Part shown: positions 57,741 to 64,000 of the stretch, piece after piece
Layout of the letters: every line of letters begins with the position of its first letter
How positions within the stretch are numbered: the first letter of the stretch is position 1
Assembly: GCA_963575645.1 (NCBI GenBank)
Contig: OY754465.1
Coordinates: forward strand, 41,628,401-41,692,400
Direction: 5' to 3'
DNA length: 64,000 nt
Origin: Xanthostigma xanthostigma
Lineage: Eukaryota; Arthropoda; Insecta; Raphidioptera; Raphidiidae
Notes under the pieces: generated by a model
Database searches by the model: none
Told to the model about the DNA's origin: nothing
The model's input: only the letters and a program-made list of their open reading frames with translations
Position numbers and translations under genes: made by a program

Positions 57741-59040
57741 GTTTTGACGATATTTTGGTGTGACTGTTAAAACTCGCTGTCTTTTGTGTTAGGTACATAA
57801 TGTCACTTGCACTCATCTTATCTAAAATAAATTTTATCACAACCTAGATTCATAAATATATGCAGAATTTTACGATTGATTTTAAATAAAGAATATTTAC
57901 GAAGTGCAAAAGTTATAAAATTAAAAGTCGACCAATTTATAATTAATAAATTGCCTCCTACTCAAAGAAATTTACAAGATAGCTATAATAACCATTTAAT
58001 TTATGTCGATTTATGCTTTTTACTTAGCTCATTATTTATGCCAGTAATTAAGTTTCAAGATCGGTAAAACTTATCTACTATTTTATCCACTTTCCTCTTA
58101 ATTTTCGCGATATCAAATTATCGCCGCAACTGCTATGGTCTTAATTTAAATATCATTAGCCATAATTGTTTTATAATGCAGTGTTATTTATAAAAATAAA
58201 GTGAAAATTATCCGTTGTCGATAATTTCATCTACAGAGAACGGTATTATGGATAATTTTTTTCCAATTTATTTGTATATTCTTGTAATTAATTAAAAGAG
58301 CACTTCAACTTCATTTTGTATTACGTTGTACATTAAAAAATGTTTTTTTTATAAATGCACGATGTAGATATATTTAATAATTTTAATAACTTCGTCGATT
58401 TATCATTCTTTTTAGCAATGACATGCGCACAATACTTCACACACAGAATATATTTAAGTTCGTCGTAACTGATTCTTATCTTCTTTATTCTCAACTAACT
58501 CTTCTTGTATTTTTGTTTTAAGTGATACGTCTCTGCCATTTGCCAGCAGGAGTTAAATTATTATTGCAATACGACTTCGGCAAAAGTATCAGCTGTAATA
58601 AATGAGTACATCAATTTGCAATATCCAATATTCAATTTTTAATATGCAATTTATCATTTTTCGTTTTTGATTGTTTAATTCGTTACACCATATGTCAATA
58701 ACTATCTTATTAATTGTTTTATTACAACTAGTTTCGTTCAAGGATTCTTGTACACAGCCATTCAGTGTGATTATTCTTTAATAATTACTTATTACTCTTG
58801 ACGTCTAATTTTTCTCAGTTCTTGAGAGCCAAAAAATTTTGATGACCATCGAGTCAATAATTTCTAGAATTTTGTAATATATGAAACGAAAAGGCGTCGA
58901 TAGTAAAACCAGAAATTGAGCATCGTACGTATCAAGAACAAAATACTAATTAAGGTGTAGACAAGCGTTAAAAACTGAAGATTTGTAATGTTAAAAAATC
59001 TATAGAAATCTGTAAATTCCGAATAAAGCAAAAGTCTGCA
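57740..59040. other. Intergenic, nothing supported
   Basis: AT-rich, no supported feature. Confidence 0.4.
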
Positions 59041-59069
59041 TTATGAAACCATTATTAATAGCTAATAAA

Positions 59070-59780
59070 TCAATTATTTATGCTGATGATACTAATATCA
59101 TCGTGTCCAGCCAACATCAACTGGATGCGATTGAAGAAACAATGACTTCTATCGATGGGGTTTAGGTAATGGACTAGTTCTAAATAATTCTAAAACCTTC
59201 TACATGACATTTATACCTAAAAATGTATGAAATAACGAGCTATTTAATTAAGCTAGCAAATAAATCAGTGCAAAAATTTGATAACATTACATTCCTGGAA
59301 CTGAGAGTGGACCAAAAAATGACTTGGGAAAAACATATTGAAAATGTGAATAGTAAATTAGCTTCATCGAGCTTTGTTCTAAGGCAACTCAGAAACACGG
59401 TATCAATGAAGGTATTGAGATTGGCGTATGGTTCAACCCACCCTTTCGTATGGACTGGAATTTTGGGATGTTTCCGGCCACATGAGCGTAGTTTTCACTG
59501 CGGAAAGAAAGTGACAACCGGGCGTCTTGTCGATCCCTGATCACACAAATTCTCGGTGTGATATCTAACTACAATACTTTCAAAATCCGACTTACTCAAT
59601 TAGTGATTTCCTGCAGTAGAATACTGATGTATTTACGTTATCTTTGAGTTATTGCCTACCTTTTAATAATTATCTCATTGCTTAAATTTTAATTGTAACT
59701 CAATGACTAGCCCGATAACAAAGGTTTACATATGCTATGTTCATGGGTGAATAAAGATTATTATTATTATTATTATGTGG
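59070..59780 (+). pseudogene. Broken LINE (jockey/CR1-like) reverse transcriptase and 3' end
   Basis: 59073-59165 encodes IIYADDTNIIVSS, the YADD catalytic box of reverse transcriptase (59079-59090). After a one-base shift, 59162-59222 gives LGNGLVLNNSKTFYMTF, the block that follows in CR1/jockey RTs. Then 59223-59540 holds FLELRVDQKMTWEKHIENVN (the 'FLG...D..L.W..HI' block) and SSFVLRQLRNTVSMKVLRLA. Each block is broken from the next by stops or frameshifts. The element ends 'gggtgaataaagattattat' with an ATT microsatellite (59757-59776), the usual 3' tail of this group. 5'-truncated and dead. Confidence 0.85.
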
Positions 59781-59799
59781 CACGGCACGAGTGTCAAAG

Positions 59800-62400
59800 C
59801 CAAAAAACTTACATTTCTTAAAAATACTCTGCGTCATTATACTTTTTGTTTTAAATCTTATATCTAATAGAGATATTAAAAAAAATATAAACAACAATAG
59901 TATTGACTAGCCAAAATATTAGAGCATAGTAACGTGAGAGCTTGCAATAATATATTTCGAAGACTTCCAGCCCAGCAAAGATTTAGTTAACTTGCCTGGT
60001 TGTCTATAAATCGTTGGAACAACTGACTAGTAATCAGAGATTGAAGTAAGATGGCAGTTAAAACAATCAAAATTTCACTACGCACACTTGTGGTCCACGC
60101 ACGGTTTTCGATTTTTGTAGAAAAAAACCTATTAAAAACGAGGTAACAAGTAAGAACATTTGGTATTCAGAATTCAAGAAGTCTTCTTGCCAGAATCACA
60201 TATAACGATGGTTGACAAGGAGTAATGCCATTGCATAAGTCTCATTACAAAGATGTTCCGTTGATAAATTACTACATCGTCTTATTACCTGCACGTCCGT
60301 GTTCTTTCTAACTAAAATATTTTTATATTTAGGTGCAGCTTCATCTTCTGAACATTTATATTTAGATGTTGAAATAATATAAATATCTACTTGTAGGATA
60401 ATTTTATTCTATTTTTAATTCTATTTAACAGAATAGTATATTGTGTATTAATTGGAGAAATCTGTGTTGCTATTGATTCAACAGGATACACTGTGACATT
60501 TCAAAGATATTAAATATTGTGTGGGAGAAATTACATTGCAATAAATTTGCATTGTGTTCAGTCATACATTCATTTTGTTACGCGAATTTCAAATTAAACG
60601 ATGACTAAATTTTGGAAAAGTGAAATTTTACTGTAAAATCTAATAGACAATTAATTTATCAAGAGGACAGATAAACTAAAAATATTTTTTTATGGTAACA
60701 GAATAGAGAAAAAATATAACCGTGAATTTGACGTTGACAGTTACTGGTTATTTGTTTACCCTGCTCGCGCTATCGGAATGTTCTCATACAAGTAGTTATA
60801 TCTAGGTTAATTTCAAGCAAAATTCATGAAAATTGTAGCTTTTCTCTATTCAAGAAAATTGGTCTATTTAAAAAGTAATTGAAAATTGTTAACCGCAGTT
60901 GTCAGTTGGCCTATGTTGGATGTACGTACGTATGTCCGAACTTTACAGGTCGCAATTCTTGACGAAATGACTTGGCTTATTTTTTTAGACTAGGACTGTA
61001 TTGAAATTCATTGAAACACGCTCAGCAGTTTTACTGTTGTAGACAAAAAAAATATTTTTATCATATTTTGATTTAGTGGGGTGTGTAACAATGCACTTTG
61101 GACATATCCAACGATTTTCTTCTATTGTTGCATATTTGAAACTCTACGCACCGTTGATTACTCAAAAGATGGAGATTAAATACTCAATTGGAATACAATT
61201 AACTCCTTTGCCAGACACACGGTATAATATTCCAAGTTTCATATATAAATCGCGCCCTAGACACAACATATTGGTTATTTAAAAGCAAATATTATTATTG
61301 TTCTTTTCTGTTTCATTTTTCATAAACAACTACATCTACAAAAGCAAAGTACTGCAAAGGAGGTCAAAAATTATTTCGAAACAATCGTGATTGTGTATTA
61401 TTTGTTCACGTAAAATCTCTAATATTTTACCAATTACTGTACTACTCGGTGGAATATTCTGGTGACATTAACGTATTATTATATTCCTTTTTCTTTTATT
61501 TTGCATTATATTCACAAATAAAAAACGTCTTGAATTATGTTCACTGCACTTAAAAATTAGTCACAAGGTAAACATAAAAGTGGACTGTATAATTTCCAAG
61601 AAAAGTATTATGTTAAAAAAAACTTAAATCTTTGTTTAAAAGTATTCTTCAGCACAAACAACAGTTTTGCTAACCTTGCAGGTGTAATGAATATTATAAG
61701 GTTATTGCCTAGTGAATAAATTTGCAATTAAATTTCTTTAGAAAATACGAAGTTATATAACGTAAAAACTAGTTTTGTCATTTCGTCTTGACAACAAATG
61801 ATCGGTCTCAGGACAATTTGCAACTCTCGACTCATTATTTTCTCTTCTGAGTAATCAGAAATCTAGAAAAATATTAAAGCGATAATTTGATATATTTTAT
61901 TTAAAGCAGCGTAAAATGCTACCATAGTGGAAATTGTCATGAAACATATATTCGTCATGGTATTTGTTTCTAGGGTTCTTCAACGTCAGCATCAAACGTA
62001 TTTATTGCAGGCTGGAAACAGTACTTGACCGAAGGTCAGCCCGTAGAGTGCCCGCAGTGAGAGATGAAGCCAGGCGCGTCATCAATATGTAATATGCTAG
62101 TGAACGTTTGCTTGCCCGCAGAGTGCCGTGCGGAATAAATTCGACATATATATGTTTCATCACGATGTGTACTTAACGTAGGTAAAATCGATTCAGGAGA
62201 AATACATATAAGAACCTTAATTACAGTCGAATTTTTATCACTTGGCGACCACTAGTTGTAATAATTAATAGACAACGTTCAGAACGCTTTTAAAGTGTAC
62301 TGGCTATTAGATGTTTGCTTGAACTCGGACATGATTTAAAAGAAAGCATAGCTCTATCCGTTCCACGGTATCCTAAAACGTAAAATATAAATGGACTTAG
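59800..62400. other. Intergenic, nothing firm
   Basis: Mostly AT-rich without structure. 61965-62140 is distinctly GC-richer, containing 'gtagagtgcccgcag' and 'cagagtgccgtgcgg', but no frame or domain can be supported. Confidence 0.35.
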
Positions 62401-62406
62401 CATTCC

Positions 62407-62442
62407 CTATATAAAAATATATTGTGATGACAACATTCAATA
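62407..62442 (+). promoter_or_regulatory. TATA box and initiator
   Basis: A canonical TATATAAA lies at 62408-62415 ('ccctatataaaaata'), and an initiator-like 'cattcaat' places TCA at 62437-62439, 31 nt downstream of the first T of the box. That is the spacing expected for RNA polymerase II. It precedes the short exon at 62525. Confidence 0.5.
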
Positions 62443-62524
62443 TGAGAGAGAAGCGCTAGTCTCTTTTTAGTTTTTTGTTTTCAACGAGTTCATCTAGATG
62501 TGATTAGTTGTGGGAAGCAACAAA

Positions 62525-62536
62525 ATGCGTGCAAAG
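62525..62536 (+). CDS. Candidate four-codon first exon (MRAK) of a gene leaving the window
   Basis: ATG at 62525 in strong context (caacaaaATGCG) gives M-R-A-K and then a donor AAG|GTATAT in phase 0, about 86 nt after the predicted start of transcription. A tiny first coding exon interrupting the signal peptide after about four residues, behind a TATA promoter, is the usual layout of insect cuticular-protein and similar small secreted-protein genes. That identity is inference. I found no convincing second exon before 64000, so it should lie beyond the window if the gene is real. Confidence 0.4.
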
Positions 62537-62539
62537 GTA

Positions 62540-64000
62540 TATCCCTTTTTTGACTTATATGAGTTTGTACCACTCAAATTTGTCAAAAATAATAATTTGT
62601 TAATCTATATAAATATCTACTATTTCAGAATTACCTACACGCGTTATTATAAATAACTACATGGCATATAAAATATATCGTCTTCGTATAATAATTTAAA
62701 TATCACTAAAAACCTACTTAAAATACATTCTCACACTCGCATTTATTTCTCTTTTTTAGTAATAATTATATTGCATTTTAATGAATTATTTAATATTTAA
62801 TTTTTTAAATATTCAAAATAAAATATACATTGGTAATAACAATAACAAGTTATAAATATTCAAAATAATATTTATAAAGAAATTTAAAATGAATGCATTA
62901 AAAACATTCTTATGTCTAAGACCAGTCGTTCTAAAAATACATTTTGAATTTGAATTATTTCAGGGTGTAAAATTAAATATTTAATAATAACGAAAATTAG
63001 TTGCAGTTACAGAGAATAATAAATACTGACACTGGCGCCAATGTTCTTTATTAAAAAACACGGTAATGCCATTACGTTGTCTGATCCAACTTTTATGTGA
63101 TAAAGAATTATATCAGAAAAAGATAGTAGAATGTGACAAATACTTGGTTTTTATCTTCTTACGCAATTTAGAATAACTTCTAACATTTTTTTTTCGAAAA
63201 CTAAAAGCTTCAATGTGAAAACTTTGTGAATAATTCTTTATGTAGGTACCTATTTTCTATTGAGAAAATTGAGAATTGCGTAGCATTGTGTTTATGCAGC
63301 CAAATTAAACGGAAAACTTTGTAGTTATAAAAGTTAATGTACGCAGTTGACAAGATGATTATGTTTCAGTTATTGAGTTTTAGTCAGTGAATGATCAACT
63401 ACCAATGCACTCAATCAACAAAATATTATAGCAAAAAAAAAACTTTTTAAAGCCAAACTTTTACTAAAATGTATAACCTACTAACAAAGAAAAAATATTT
63501 TTAATAACTTAAGTTCATAACTATAAAAGCGTGGGTTGTAAACTCTGCGATAGTTTAATAGTAACCTGAACAATTAAAAAATAGTTTGTCTTTTTTAGTA
63601 GGTACCTACATTCCAATAAAAGCTTGTCTTTAAAAAGTTTTTTTTATTTGTTCTTTTTTTTGCAATCAAAACATTGATCTAGAAAAATTGATTGTTTCTA
63701 AAAACGAATGGTCATGTATTGTTATCGGGAAATAATTATGTGCACAAGATGTCAAATTGTACGTGCCATATTGAGATTATAATGACGTCACAAAGTTTGT
63801 CGCATTCCACTCGTCAAACCATTTGATTCCCACGTCAAGAAGGTTATGAAGTAAAAGGTAATCCGCCACCTTGGGACGTCTGACATATTGAATTTATGCG
63901 TTATCACCGGACTTGTATTTCGACGCTCTAGGTTAATTAGATCTTGTCGAAATTTTGACTGCAAGTTTTGACAGAGACTGGTACACTGACTAACTGAGAT
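62540..64000. other. AT-rich, nothing supported
   Basis: Would be the first intron if the exon at 62525 is real. Acceptor-like 'tttcag' sites near 62627 and 62962 are followed within a few codons by stops in all useful frames. Confidence 0.35.

Noticed and set aside
60700..61282. 68-codon frame at 61076 and neighbouring AT-rich frames
   Set aside because: Composition is that of random AT-rich DNA; no domain, promoter or splice context.

Overview
This is eukaryotic, almost certainly insect, nuclear DNA. It is very AT-rich, has no operons or bacterial-style gene packing, and is saturated with degraded transposons, terminal-inverted-repeat (TIR) elements and foldback palindromes. Short GT/AG-bounded exons are separated by kilobases. 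Several interspersed repeats (the 'ACCGGTCAAGTGCGAGTAGG' type, the 'CCCGACTGCGGCGAAGCCAA' type, the frequent 'GTACCTAC' strings) look like ones common in Lepidoptera, but similar repeats occur in other insect orders, so the order is only a guess.

The one confident host gene is on the minus strand. A 129-codon first coding exon (30305-30691) is joined in phase 0, across a 6.5 kb intron, to a second coding exon (23204-23773). Together they encode a Ser/acidic N-terminus, a WH1/EVH1-like domain, a basic and proline-rich linker and a CRIB-like Cdc42/Rac-binding motif, then stop. This is the front half of a WASP-type layout without a visible actin-nucleating VCA tail. Two near-identical ~680 bp repeats in opposite orientation (27996-28675 and 40204-40886) bracket its first coding exon.

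Layout: 1-8.5 kb is interspersed repeats, one 217 bp palindrome and one small membrane-protein reading frame. 8.5-18 kb is a transposon cluster: a TTAA-flanked piggyBac derivative beside a second broken piggyBac transposase, a head-to-head pair of tRNA-like 3' halves, tandem duplications, mariner/pogo-like MITEs and a deleted hAT. 19-31 kb holds the host gene with a Harbinger remnant and other elements in its intron. 32-37 kb has a 510 bp tandem duplication, a Harbinger-like MITE and a deleted pogo/Tigger element. 38-51 kb is dominated by palindromes, including a complex nested foldback (43117-44059) and a 553 bp near-perfect palindrome with almost no loop (45769-46321). 51-64 kb contains more repeats, a palindromic Harbinger-like MITE, a candidate 57-codon basic exon, a broken LINE reverse transcriptase and, near the end, a TATA/initiator promoter followed by a four-codon first exon whose gene would continue beyond the window.

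The most distinctive property is the density of long inverted repeats, at least ten in 64 kb from several unrelated families. If transcribed, some could form long hairpin RNA; this is inference. Boundaries were judged by eye, and no database or alignment was run.
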